Source: Adiantum capillus-veneris
Lineage: Eukaryota; Streptophyta; Polypodiopsida; Polypodiales; Pteridaceae
Direction: 5' to 3'
Assembly: GCA_014529385.2 (NCBI GenBank)
Contig: CM043948.1
Location: 20,510,951-20,574,950, forward strand
DNA length: 64,000 nt
The position numbers and the translations under genes were made by a program. This document shows positions 1 through 11,098 of this stretch, piece by piece. Position 1 is the stretch's first letter, and every line of letters begins with the position of its first letter. The notes under the pieces are model-generated. The model was not told where the DNA came from. It did no database searches and worked only from the letters and a program-made list of their open reading frames with translations.

Positions 1-412
1 ATACATTGGTGTTGTAGAAAAGCTTCATTCACTTGGGAGTCAATTGAAGCATCATGTAGCAAGTGTAATGCATCCCATCTCCCAAACCACTTCTTTATGT
101 CTTGCATCCATCCCGTGCTCAATATCTTTCTTTTATGTGTCTTTTGAATTTTGTTGCTTGCTTCCCATGCAATTGTAGGAAGTCGATGTGAGGGGTTTTG
201 ATGCATCTTTATCATGTACTCAACAACCCTTTCCATGCCCATAACCTCAACTGGAAGAGATCCTGACTCAAGAAGTAGGAGCATATATGGTGTTTGTGTC
301 TTAACTTGGAGAAAGTTTGTAAGAAAATGCTTTTGGACATTTTCAAACTCTTTCCAAGTAGACTTTGAGATGCTCCTGCCCCACACTTCAACTCCATAAA
401 GAAGAACCGGTG

Positions 413-1559
413 TCACCAATGCATCAAAAATATACTTCTTGAGAACCCAACACTTGATGTTTCCCACATTACACATGTTCTCAAATGCATAATATGCTCT
501 CTTTCCCACTTCCAAATGATGCATAGGACATTCATGACACTTGTGATTGGACGGAACCTCAAGGCCAAGGTGCTTAAAGCTCTCAACAACTTCAAGTGTA
601 TCATTGTTGTACACAATGCATGGATTCTCCTTATGGTTGGTTTTTACAAGCATAACCTTTGTTTTGGATTCATTCACAATCAACCCACTATGCAAGCAAA
701 AGTTCTCAAGGACAACCATAAGCTTTGTGCATCTTCTAAAGTGTGTGTTAGAAGCACTACATCATCCGCATACAACAAAAGCATGATTACCGCATTGCAA
801 ATAGTGACCTCTTCAATGCCTTCTTCTTGCATAAAGTCGAGTACCATTTATTCCAATTGATTGATGCATAGACCAAGGAGAGTTGGTGACAACGGACATC
901 CTTGTTTAACCCCAATAGTGCTTACAAAAAATTTTGAAATTTCTCTTCCCATGCGCAATTGACAAATCACCTTCTCATAGATTCAAGAAACCGCAACATA
1001 AACTCACTTGGCACTTGGAGTTCTTTCTTCCTTCTCCACAAATTGTTACGTGGAATCATATCAAAGGCTTTCTTAAAGTCCGCAAAACAACAACACAATT
1101 GCTTGCTTTTCAACCGACTTTCCTCCATGAGAACACGAAGAGTGACAAGATGATCAATGGTGCTATGGCATCGACAAAAATCCGCTTGTCCTTTTGCACG
1201 CTTGTCATTCTCTTCAGCCCAATCACTCAATTTCATCTCCATTAGGCATGCAAACAACTTTTCCATAAGAGACCCAATCATTATAGTCCGGTAGTTGTTT
1301 ACATTCTTTACATTTCCTCCTTTATACAAAGGCTTAACCCAATTAGTACTCCAATCATAAGGCAACCATGTTGAAGTGCAAGGTTGAACATATATAATTT
1401 CCTACAATATGTGAACATATCTACAATCCTCAAGTTACCAAAATTGTCAACCCGCTTGCCCCTCAATTTTTTCCAAAATCTTTTACATGCATGTGCTTTG
1501 TATGTATGTAAATGACTTTGATAGTTGTCTTTGTCCATAGTTGCATCAAGCTTTATCAA
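413..1559 (-). pseudogene. LINE reverse transcriptase, decayed
   Basis: Recognisable RT blocks read leftward: NYRTIMIGSLMEKLFA (1,270-1,300), GQADFCRCHSTIDHLVTLR, FADFKKAFDMIPR (motif A, Asp), then [15 protein letters not shown] (near 880-915), and LLLYADDVVLL with the YADD catalytic pair coded at 761-772. An in-frame TAA at 848-850 lies between the last two. A one-base loss about 40 bases after YADD moves the following LMVVLENF block into another frame. The protein would copy LINE RNA in the nucleus, but this copy cannot make a full enzyme. Confidence 0.88.
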
Positions 1560-1842
1560 GGACTTTTGAGCATGTTGACATTCTTTATTAGACCACCTTT
1601 TGCGTGATCTATCGTTGTTGATACCATGGAGATGCTTTATGGCAAAGCATTCTTCGGCACAAGAACAAATAATTTTCTTGAAAGCTTTCTATTTAGTTTC
1701 CAATGGTGCATCATATTGAAACTTGGTCATCCATAACTTTTGCTCGGTCATTTCAATGTACATTGGTGCCCGTTTGAAATCCATACATAGTAATAATTTC
1801 TCTTCCCTTTGGCTGAGATTATCATGCTTAGTTGCTTCTCCA

Positions 1843-2640
1843 CATGAAAGGTCAATGCATAAGGTCCGATGGTCGGATTCTGGGGTCCAATTGCCAAACA
1901 TAAAACTTTTTATGCGAAACATGATGGCTTCGGAGAGTAGCATCAATCACAGTGTCCCCATTATGTTTCCTGTATGTAAATCCATTGGTTCCACTCCACA
2001 AAGATACGCCATTGGCAAGGAGCATATCCGTGCTATTCCACATGTGTAAAAGTAACTTTCCATAGTGATGCGGCTCTTTCTTATCCATTGAAGTACGATC
2101 ATACAAGTGAACTTCCTCTAACTCCCTTGAAATGTATGGCATATCAAATTGTTGAGTATCATGTTGCAATGTTTTTGTGTAAGCATTCATATCCCCAAAT
2201 ACAATAACATCACCTTCGCCTTTGAAATAAGCAATGTCCTCTTCTAAATCAAAAAATGGTTGATCTCTATCTATGCAAGCATAAAAGGGAAAATCATGAT
2301 GAGAAATGTAGCAACCGGCTACAAAAATGAGTGCTCTTTTTGGTGTCATAATTTTCAGCCATACATAACATTTGTACTTGTCATCTTTCACAATCGACAC
2401 AAAATCTTCCAATCTTTTCTTAACCATACATGCTACCCCTCCTTGCCCTCTTCGTTGCTTGAAATTCTTTGACCACATCAATGAATGTACATTGTAATCC
2501 TCCAAGCTGTTAATCCTTTGTGTATCAAGCTTCCAAGTTTCAACAAGAAGTACAACATCGGTTTTGCTTGTTAGTTCATCAATGCCAACCCCCGCATTCC
2601 ATAGGTATCCATTACAATTCCAAAATCATATTCTCAATTG
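1843..2640 (-). pseudogene. LINE endonuclease (EEP/APE-type) domain, decayed
   Basis: The frame starts with FWNCNG (2,600-2,640), the usual WNxNG opening of LINE endonucleases, then DVVLLVETWK (the QET-like Glu motif), VIVFGDMNAYT (GDxN motif) and, after a frameshift near 1,900, PESDHRTLCIDLS (SDH motif, coded at 1,867-1,878). These are the catalytic blocks of the exonuclease-endonuclease-phosphatase family, which nicks target DNA for target-primed reverse transcription. A TGA precedes the FWNCNG block. The order fits an ORF2 protein, but the frame is not intact. Confidence 0.85.
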
Positions 2641-2659
2641 TAACTCGTTCTCATAGGTC

Positions 2660-3674
2660 ACGTATCCCTATTTGCTCGAGGGACTTGCCTCCCCCTTGGG
2701 CACGTTTTCTTGGTGAGAGGTCTCCTTGTTTTTCTTATTCTTTTCCTCATATGCCTTGCGAAGCATATTTTGTTGCTTAATAGTGCACAATCTTCACATA
2801 CAAAACATTTGTATCTCTCAAATAGATCCAACTATTATCAAGGATAATCTTTCGTTTGGTCTCATCCGGCATGATGCATACAATTGGCCGTTCTCCCGAG
2901 CGAGGAGCTCCTTGCTTCCCCACTCTATGTGCTCCATAGGCCATAACTCTAGACATGCCAACGTGGGTTTTGAAGGAATCTTTAATAACAATGGCAAGAG
3001 AAGGAGGTGTCTTTAACTTCTCTCCGGTAATTCCACAAATAAAAATGTTCTTGAAACATCGCTCCCATTCTTTCAACTCCTCCACATCCACATTCTGAAC
3101 ATTCTTTGTTTGAACCATAGCTTGCTTGAGCGAGGAACTAGGAACCACATTGTTACCACATACATCATTCCAAGACTTGTTTGTGTATACATTTTTCATG
3201 TCGCATACATCCCAGCTCATGGTGTCAAATTTCTCATGTTTCAATACATAGTCATGCTCTACTTTTCTCATGCACTCCTTCAAAGTATTCATGTTTCAAT
3301 ACATAGTCATGCTCTACTTTTCTCATGCACTCCTTCAAAGTATTCAAGTCCATAAGAGAGCATTTACATTCCTTGACTTCCTCTTCAAGTTGCATCAAAC
3401 GTGATGTTTACATCTCAAGTGTTCTCTTGAGATTCTAATTCTCAACCAAAAGTACCCTTAGTGTGTCATTCTCCATTGCAAGTGCCCGTAAGTCTTCGTC
3501 TTGTTTGTTTACGGTCTCTTGCAATGATACCAAGTATGCCATGATCATGCTTTCTGATGTCGTTGGTTGGATGGTTGTGTTGCTATCTCCACACTTACGA
3601 GATTTTGGATCATTTTCCACAATGTTTTTGGACCTTATTAAAGAATGAGAACCCTTGTGAGTGCCAGAAGACAT
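2660..3674 (-). pseudogene. LINE ORF1-like protein, frameshifted
   Basis: Translation from the ATG at 3,674 (MSSGTHKG) gives a polar N-terminus with a heptad-like stretch (residues about 45-75), as expected of a coiled coil. A second open block (2,777-3,292) contains SLAIVIKDSFKTHVGMSRVM and KRKIILDNSWIYLRDTNVLY, which look like an RNA-binding fold followed by a basic tail. A Lys-rich tail (KNKKNKETSHQ) continues in another frame to a stop near 2,664. A 55-bp tandem duplication at 3,235-3,344 shifts the frame in between. The assignment rests on position upstream of the endonuclease. The protein itself matches no family I can name with certainty. Confidence 0.55.
3235..3344. repeat. 55-bp direct tandem duplication
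   Basis: Two adjacent copies, 3,235-3,289 and 3,290-3,344, begin with CATGTTTCAATACATAGTC and appear identical by eye. Because 55 is not a multiple of three, the duplication breaks the LINE ORF1 frame. The high identity suggests it is recent compared with the decay around it. Confidence 0.9.
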
Positions 3675-3711
3675 TGTATGCAAAATAAGAGATAAGAGTA
3701 AAGAGATAAGA

Positions 3712-4060
3712 GATAATTGCACTACAATAGAACACATGGTGCTCGCACTTATGTTTGCTACCACAAAGTTCCGCTCTTATCTACTGCCTAGACACTTTGT
3801 AATTCTGACAATGGAGGAGGTCATTTCGTATGTAATGCGACACATGGATGTCTCATCTAGGATCTCTAAATGGCTGGTTAGATTACAAGAGTTTGACTAC
3901 ACCATGCAAGTAGAAAAATCCACTAGGGCTAGTCTAGCAGGTATTCTTACTCATCACCACTATGAGAAGAAGCTGAAGGTCAACACGAAAGCAAAAGAAG
4001 AGACACCAATGGTAGAAAGTCCTAATCTAGAAAGAGCTCACTCTCTTTTATTTGATGGTC
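3712..4060 (+). pseudogene. Gypsy RT-linked RNase H (C-terminal part)
   Basis: The frame reads TTIEHMVLALMFATTKFRSY, then SSRISKWLVRLQEFDYTMQ. These correspond to the conserved YxxIEKxxLAL and SGRLAKWAxxLxEFD blocks at the end of the retroelement RNase H that degrades template RNA. The catalytic first Asp lies beyond the truncation. The frame is lost near 4,060, where the second RNase H begins. Confidence 0.8.
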
Positions 4061-4520
4061 TGCAGAGCTGGCATCGTCATTTTCAATGAGCAACAGGAAA
4101 GGGTATTCTTCATCGGGCAGCTATTGCACTCCCACTCCAACAACAAAGCAGAGTATGCAGCTTTAATTCTTGGGTTAGAATAGTGTATTTTGCAAGGAAT
4201 TCACTGCCTAAATGTGTTTGGTGATGCTCTGCTTTTTATAAACCAGATAAACGACACTCCGGTTTGTAAAAATCAGATTTTACTTGGTCAACTACGCCAA
4301 GTTAAGGATCTTTTAAGAAAGTTTGAAGCAGTGCAATTATTTCACCTCCCCAGGACAGAAAATCAAGAGGCAGATGCTCTATCCAAGGAAAGAATACAAG
4401 ACGTTCCCATAGGAGCAATCAAACTAAAACTACCCCTCTTTCAAGGAAGTGATGCTATGCCTGATATTATCAGCTTCCTATACATAAGAGAATGTCCGGA
4501 AGGGTACACTATGGGCTAGA
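4040..4520 (+). pseudogene. Second (archaeal-type) RNase H of Tat-like element
   Basis: After a frame change at about 4,060 the translation reads AGIVIFNEQQERVFF and SNNKAEYAALILGLE, with the conserved Glu of RNase H. After a TAG (about 4,178-4,183) it continues CLNVFGDALLFINQI (Asp motif), then PRTENQEADALSKE (last Asp). This duplicated RNase H is known from Tat and related plant gypsy elements. Position between the first RNase H and the integrase agrees. Confidence 0.78.
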
Positions 4521-4570
4521 AACAGTGGCTGGTAAGGAAGGCTACAAGATACCACCTTGTAAACGACCAC

Positions 4571-5778
4571 TTGTATTGTAAAGGCAAGGATCAGATTCTC
4601 AGGCGAGTACCAACCTCCAGTGAGATCACATACGTAATTTCAAGTTGCCATGATGGTGTCTGCGGCTATCATTTTGCTTTAGATATCACTAGTAGGAAGA
4701 TTTTACAGGTAGGATACTTTTGGCCTAGTCTGAATAGGGATGTGCATCAATGGTGTAAAACATGCAAGGCTTGTCAAGTGGCCAGTGATCGCACACTAAC
4801 CTATGAACCACAGAGTCCTATCATCTCATACGGTCCGTTTGAGAAATGGGGCAATCGATCCTCTACCAAGGGCCCAATCAAGTAAACTATACATTCTAGT
4901 TGGTGTAGACTACATGACCCAATGGGCGGAAGCAGGAGCCACCACCCGCATTATAGCCCAAGAGGTAGCAAGTTCATATTTGAGCACATCTGTTTCCGTT
5001 TTGGCACTCCTCTTGAGATAATATCTGATAGGGGACCAGGTTTCAGAGATGATCTGGTGGGAGAACTGATGAAAAAGTTAGGCATTACATGCCGACATTA
5101 CACACCATACTATCCACAGTGTAATGGCATAGTAGAAAAGGTAAACGGAATGATCTGCAAAATCATCACAAAGCAGGTGAATAACCACATAGGAGACTGG
5201 GATAAACATCTCATGGCCGCTCTATGGGCCTACCGAACGACGCTCCAACATCATTAGGTTTCACCCCTTTCCATCTAGTTTACGGAAAGGAGGCAATTCT
5301 ACCCATTGAGGTACAGATAGCCAGCTTACGAGTCATGGCTAGCCAATTACAGCGCCCAGTTGTAAATCTTCGCAACCACATCTTGGATCTGGAAACGTTC
5401 CAACTAGATAGGGAAGATGCAATCAATCACTATGTAGCGCAAGCAGAGCGACACCGGCTCACGTTCAATCAAGGGCTTAAGGAAAAGGGCTTGGAAAAAG
5501 GCATGTTAGTATTGAGATAGGACAACAGATTTGACACCCGGAAGGATAATAAATTTCAACCCCCATGGGAAGGACCATTCATTGTCAAAAGGCGCTATGA
5601 CAACGGCAGCTATAAGTTGATGGAAGTAGATGGGAGAATTCACAAGACTAGAGTCAATGGATGGAGGCTAAAGAGGTATTTTCTTAGGTTTGATCCAGAG
5701 TTCATGATAGATATTCCAGAAGAAGGACAACCCTCCAACTCCGCGACTAAAGAATCAGAGGTAGGGCTAGAAGCATGA
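4571..5778 (+). pseudogene. Tat-like integrase with GPF tail, frameshifted
   Basis: The zinc-binding HHCC region is CHDGVCGYHF followed by WCKTCKACQ. The core DDE parts are VDYMTQWAEA, then IISDRGPGF, then the Glu in YPQCNGIVEKVNG. LGFTPFHLVYGKEAILPIE is the usual plant gypsy sequence after the core. The C-terminal PPWEGPFIVKRRYDNGSYKL is the GPY/F domain. At least three frames are used, and a TAG at 5,518-5,520 splits the last part. The coding end is a TGA at 5,776-5,778. Confidence 0.85.
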
Positions 5779-6154
5779 ATGCCTCTAGCCAAACGGGAGG
5801 GCTAATGATGGTCGTTTTTCGAAACCGCGACCGCGAGAACCAAACCCCAAGAAGGGGAGAGCATATTACCAAGAGAAAAAAACGATAAAAGAACTTTTTT
5901 TTTTTAACATTCACCACCCTCTAGGCTTAACCACTAGCGGGACGCCACCAACTTGGCCACCTCTCTTCATTATCACCAAAAGACAGAACCCTCTCTCTCC
6001 CTCCTACTCGGCTCCGCCACTCTCTCTCTCACTCACTCACCCTGCCTCTACATCACCTGGCCCAATGGGCGCATAAAAAAAACATTGCCACTGTCTATAT
6101 TCCCTGGTGGGCTGCCAATTTTGTAAATTCTCTGTCTCTCTCTTTCATTATTCA

Positions 6155-6157
<3 letters not shown>

Positions 6158-6249
<92 letters not shown>
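6158..6249. repeat. (CT)n microsatellite
   Basis: About 90 bases of almost pure CT with one phase break (CTCTCC near 6,196). It gives long Ser-Leu or Arg-Glu frames on either strand, which are artefacts. Confidence 0.97.
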
Positions 6250-6252
<3 letters not shown>

Positions 6253-6509
6253 CTCGTCCATACCCTGCCTAGCGGGCCACCATACCTCACTCCTACCTCT
6301 TCCCTCTCGTCCACACTCCCTCGACCTCACTCTCCCCTCTATCTCTCCACTCTTGTTTTCTTCCCACCGGCGGACCACCGCTCTATCTTCCCCTCCCTCA
6401 ATTATCTCTCCCTCTCGCTCTCTCAGGGCACGACCCCGCCATGAAAAAAAAATCATTTTTTCCTTCTCTCTCTCTCTCTCATAACCCAATCCCCTCCCAT
6501 TGACCTCCT

Positions 6510-7144
<635 letters not shown>

Positions 7145-8144
7145 CTTACGCTCCCTCGTTCCCACGCACACACTCTCCCGCCGACACACACACATTTGGC
7201 ACACATTTACACACTCACATATATACAAACACATCTACGCACACTCCCATACATACATAAGTACACGACACGTGCACCCACACAACCAGACAACACGCAC
7301 GCATATACGCACGCACTCAAAAAAATAAAAATAAAAAAATAAGAAAAAACACATGAAGGACATCGACGTCATCAACAAAAAGAAAGGAGACCGCCAAGTC
7401 ACGCGCTGCCAACACCGAAACAAGAAAAGACGCCGAAGGCATGCCCCAGCCGACCCCAAAAATGACGAATGTGCTACACCAACGCACTAGCTAGGTTGCC
7501 ATTCACCGACATTGCATCCACAACGCCCTCTTCAGTAAAATCCGTTTGTTATCGTCATTTTTCCAGTTTCAAACCAAATCTTGTAAAAATCCCTTTTTTG
7601 TAAATTCTCATCTCTCTCTTGGTGATGGTCACAAAGGCCCACCTAGAGGTTTTCCTTTATAATATTTCCCAAGACAAAGCAAGGGTCAACCACCCAGGGG
7701 CCACTGCCTTGCTTTGTCTCCCCTTATTAGAACCTTAATCTAATCAGATTACCCTAATCTAAAGTAGCCAGCACCTACAAAAGGCATTGAGAGGTCACTA
7801 TCCGGGGGGACAAGTTCATCAGAGGTCAGCACTTGGTAGTATTTTGGTGGGAGGGATTGGCAACATTTGCATCACGAGACAGGGGACTTAGTGTAGCGAT
7901 TTTCTTTGGGAACTTGTACTATGTAAAGAAGCTATGTTTACATCTCAACTCCAATGGTCGATACACACACACACTCATGTTAGCAAGGTTTTCGTGTCGG
8001 TGAATCATCTCTAGAGAACGCACTAGTAGGCTCACTATCTCTCCCTCTATCACCATGATTTCCACCTCGCCAGAAATAAGGTTGCTATCAATATTGCAAG
8101 AAAATAGTTCTCCCTCACACCCCGAGGGTTTTCATCACCTGTCA

Positions 8145-8147
<3 letters not shown>

Positions 8148-8241
<94 letters not shown>

Positions 8242-8245
8242 CCCC
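8148..8245. repeat. (CT)n microsatellite ending in poly(C)
   Basis: About 90 bases of pure CT followed by seven or so C. It lies just left of the truncated LTR at 8,415. The 8,246-8,414 stretch is GC-rich unique sequence without a recognised feature. Confidence 0.97.
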
Positions 8246-8414
8246 TTTTGATGTGTAGAGTCTGTGATATTTCCAATCACCGTTGTCTGCATCCTAGCCG
8301 CTCAAAGCTAGGTGGTGCCCCCTGTTCGCTTCTCCGTGACCGGCTTGCGGCGTGCATCGGCTTGGCGTTTTTTTTCCGAGGCCGTCGGGGTCCGTATCGT
8401 GCTTTGTGCTTGTC

Positions 8415-9979
8415 AATGCTTGTGGCACCTAAGTCTCCCAAGCCCCAAATGGATTAGTCATCCATCTTGGAATGATGTCATAGGGTAAAAAGGATCCTCT
8501 ACCCACTAAGAAACATAGACTAACGACGACTAAGGCTTTATCTCCTCTACATCATAGTCAAGACCGACTATGATTTCAAGAGAGCGGTAGTGTCGTAATA
8601 TCTAATATCTAACTACCCCAGATAATTTTATCATATTAAACTGATCATTTAATGTGGGAAAATAAATGGGAACAAGAGTTAGAATATAGACATGTGCTTA
8701 TGGATCTATCTCAACAAGAGACCAAAGTCAATGGGTTCAAATGACAGATGGTCTTTCAAAGAGCAATTAACTTGGCATGAACAATACTTTGCAAGAGAGA
8801 GAATTAGAGAACATGACGATAGTTGAGTACGGGACTTTTGTGGAACCGGTCCCCCCTCCAAAATGCTTTTTTATTATAGTTTCTCCCATAAAGAGAGACT
8901 TGGTAGAATACAAGCTTTTTGTTCCTTGAAATCTTGATGTTGCAATGAAGATATAGAGCTTCATGCACCACAATTATGCTTGTAGCTTAGCTAAATGAAA
9001 TCTTTAACTTGTCTCGGGCCTCGGTACCAGGACCTCAAACACCTTCAAAGGTAGAGAGAGTTGGAAGAGTAAGAAGAAGAATTCTTACAATTAATAAATA
9101 GTTCCTCACTTATCATTACTCTTGTTGCATAGTGTGGCATAATAGCATAGTACATGATGATAAAGAATATGGCAAGCTTAAGCATTGAAGCATGGATCTT
9201 GGTTGGATTTGCATTCCATAGCCAAGAGTGTTGAAGAAGGCTCTCAAATTCTCAACAACAAGCTTGGAGAAGGAGATGAAGTTCTTGCACTTAGCACTTC
9301 ACACAATGAGAGAGTGTGTATGTGAGAGTATATGCCCCAATCTAGCCCTCTACTTGCATGGTCAACCCCTCTTCTAGCTCCTGTTTGTGGCTCATTGGTT
9401 CTCTCAAGCCTAGCCAATCACAAGCCTTGGTCACAACTAGCAATAGTGGTAGCCTTTGGACAAGTTTTCTCCTTTCCCATTTGAGAGAGAGGGTTTGATA
9501 AATGATTAAATAACTAATTTAATCAGCTAAATTCTCAATGAACCTCTCTAAGGGTCAACCAACAGGCTTTAGGCACATCATGAGGGCAACCTAGCTAGGG
9601 GATTGACATGTGTCACTTTTGCCTCTTGGAGAAAGGGGTGCCCTTTGGATGAGGGAATGGTCACTCAAACCTATCCCCTAATCTCATGGCTCTCCCCTTC
9701 TTTTGTAGGACTTGCTTTGACTTGAAGTACCTCAAGCACCTTAGCCCCCAAGTACCTTAAGCACCTAAAGCACCTTAGTCATGAAGCGCAACAAGCACCT
9801 TGAGCACCTTAGTCAGCAAGCATGACAAGCTTCTCAAGCTTGGATCGGGTTCCCACCTCAAGAACAACCTACCTCAAATCAAGTTCAGCCTCTATTTTCT
9901 CAAAGTAGTCTCATAAAAATTCTCACTACATTTCTCTTAATTCTGCTATCCTCAATGTTCATAGGCCGTTTGCATTACA
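8415..9979 (+). repeat. Left LTR (truncated, inner block inverted)
   Basis: 8,416-8,770 matches 11,137-11,490 in the same direction. 8,771-9,885 matches 11,580-13,376 as the reverse complement. 9,887-9,979 matches 13,404-13,505 in the same direction, ending in TTACA. The right LTR and the chromovirus LTR share one arrangement, so the inversion is in this copy. The first 38 or so bases (TGTCACTC...) present in the right LTR are missing. Confidence 0.75.
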
Positions 9980-9980
9980 T

Positions 9981-9992
9981 TGGTATCAGAGC
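9981..9992 (+). other. Primer-binding site (initiator tRNA-Met)
   Basis: TGGTATCAGAGC directly follows the LTR end with one spacer base. This is the standard plant LTR-retrotransposon PBS complementary to the 3' end of initiator tRNA-Met. It fixes the plus orientation of the element. Confidence 0.9.
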
Positions 9993-11098
9993 TATTGGTT
10001 TCTCTTTTCTTGCTTAAGAAGAGTGGTCCTTAAGTCGTCCATGAAAGATTGAACTTGTTCATTGCAAGAGGGTAAGTGGGACAGGGATCTTTATCTTGGT
10101 TGAAAAGGACTTAGTTGGAGGTACTCCGTTGGGAACTATAGACTTAATAATGGAGTCTCTCGGGGCTTACCTTTGGCTTAAACCATTATTGAGATATGAG
10201 CAAGCTCAACAGGAACCATAATCAACCGAGAAATATCAAAGCCTCTCCACTATTCTTTGAAATCGACAGTCTCTAAACCATGGGTGTGGCTGTTGGACAA
10301 CCCGTGCGATTCACTCTATATATAAAATGGGATGCCACCTACGAGTAGAAAACTTTGATAAAACCCCTATATATGACTCATATTAGGGAATATGACCCCC
10401 CTTTCTACTCTTATACGACAATCAATGAAGAAAAATATCATACCCCTATCTTACATATAAAATTTTGGTCTCACATGATCTAAGTGAGTAAGAGTATTCA
10501 AAGAGTGAGTAGCATAGTGACTGGCAATGTACTAAGGAACCACTTCTGTGGATAACTAGATGTACCGTCAATGTGTCTTAGTTTGACTTTGAAACTATGT
10601 GCCCGATTGGCCTGCACTTTGGCTACTCGTACAATTCTGACCCATCTAAATTACTCAAAGAACATGGTTATAAAGTTGTGTTAGGTTCTTTGTGTAAATT
10701 TTCATCTATACAAAGTCTTTATAGCTTTCATCCCTCGACAAATGAAGTATAATCACAAACAAGCAATTGATACAAAGTAGTGTTAGTTCTTGCATGTATC
10801 TTTGTAACTATTGACTCACAAGTTCAAGGGCAGACTCTTTTGGAAAGCCATGATTTTGAAGCACAAAAACTTCCACTCATTTTGCCCTTTTCTCATTCCC
10901 CCCCCAAATACGATACCCCCCTCCCTTACTTTTAAGCTTGGGAGATAAATTATTGGGGGCCTCCCACTAACATATACGCTTATGTAACTTGTAAAAAATC
11001 CCCCTCCCCTGCACCAACATGGTGCGGTAAGTTTTTCATGGTGAATCCCCTGTGCCTGACAACTAATTCTCAAGGGTAAAGAAGAGTAGAAACTAAAT
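9993..11098 (+). other. Non-coding leader/internal region of the deleted element
   Basis: No gag or pol frame is present. The first 250 bases (CTTTTCTTGCTTAAGAAGAG, then GACTTAATAATGGAGTCT) match the chromovirus leader near 49 kb. The rest, up to the LTR start at 11,099, shows no recognised feature. Confidence 0.65.

Larger units (their letters stand above)
1..3690 (-). mobile_element. Degenerate non-LTR retrotransposon (LINE), 3' end outside window
   Basis: Reading leftward, the stretch encodes an ORF1-like protein (start near 3,674), an APE-type endonuclease (about 2,640 to 1,850) and a reverse transcriptase (about 1,560 to 410) in the LINE order. It is broken by several stops and frameshifts. 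The RT wording is like that of the fragment at 25.7-27.4 kb, so both probably belong to one LINE group. The 5' end abuts a plus-strand Ty3/gypsy RNase H at about 3,690-3,712, which suggests the LINE landed in that element. The 3' end and any tail lie left of base 1. The clade (L1 or RTE-like) is not decided. Confidence 0.85.
3700..5806 (+). mobile_element. Ty3/gypsy retrotransposon remnant, Tat-like, 5'-truncated
   Basis: The order is RNase H, a second RNase H, integrase and the GPF domain, then a likely PPT. A second, archaeal-type RNase H after the first is the hallmark of the plant Tat lineage. Gag, protease and most of RT are missing because the LINE sits at the left boundary. Several frameshifts and stops (near 4,060, 4,178, 4,880, 5,000, 5,250 and 5,518) show that it is dead. 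Confidence 0.85.
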
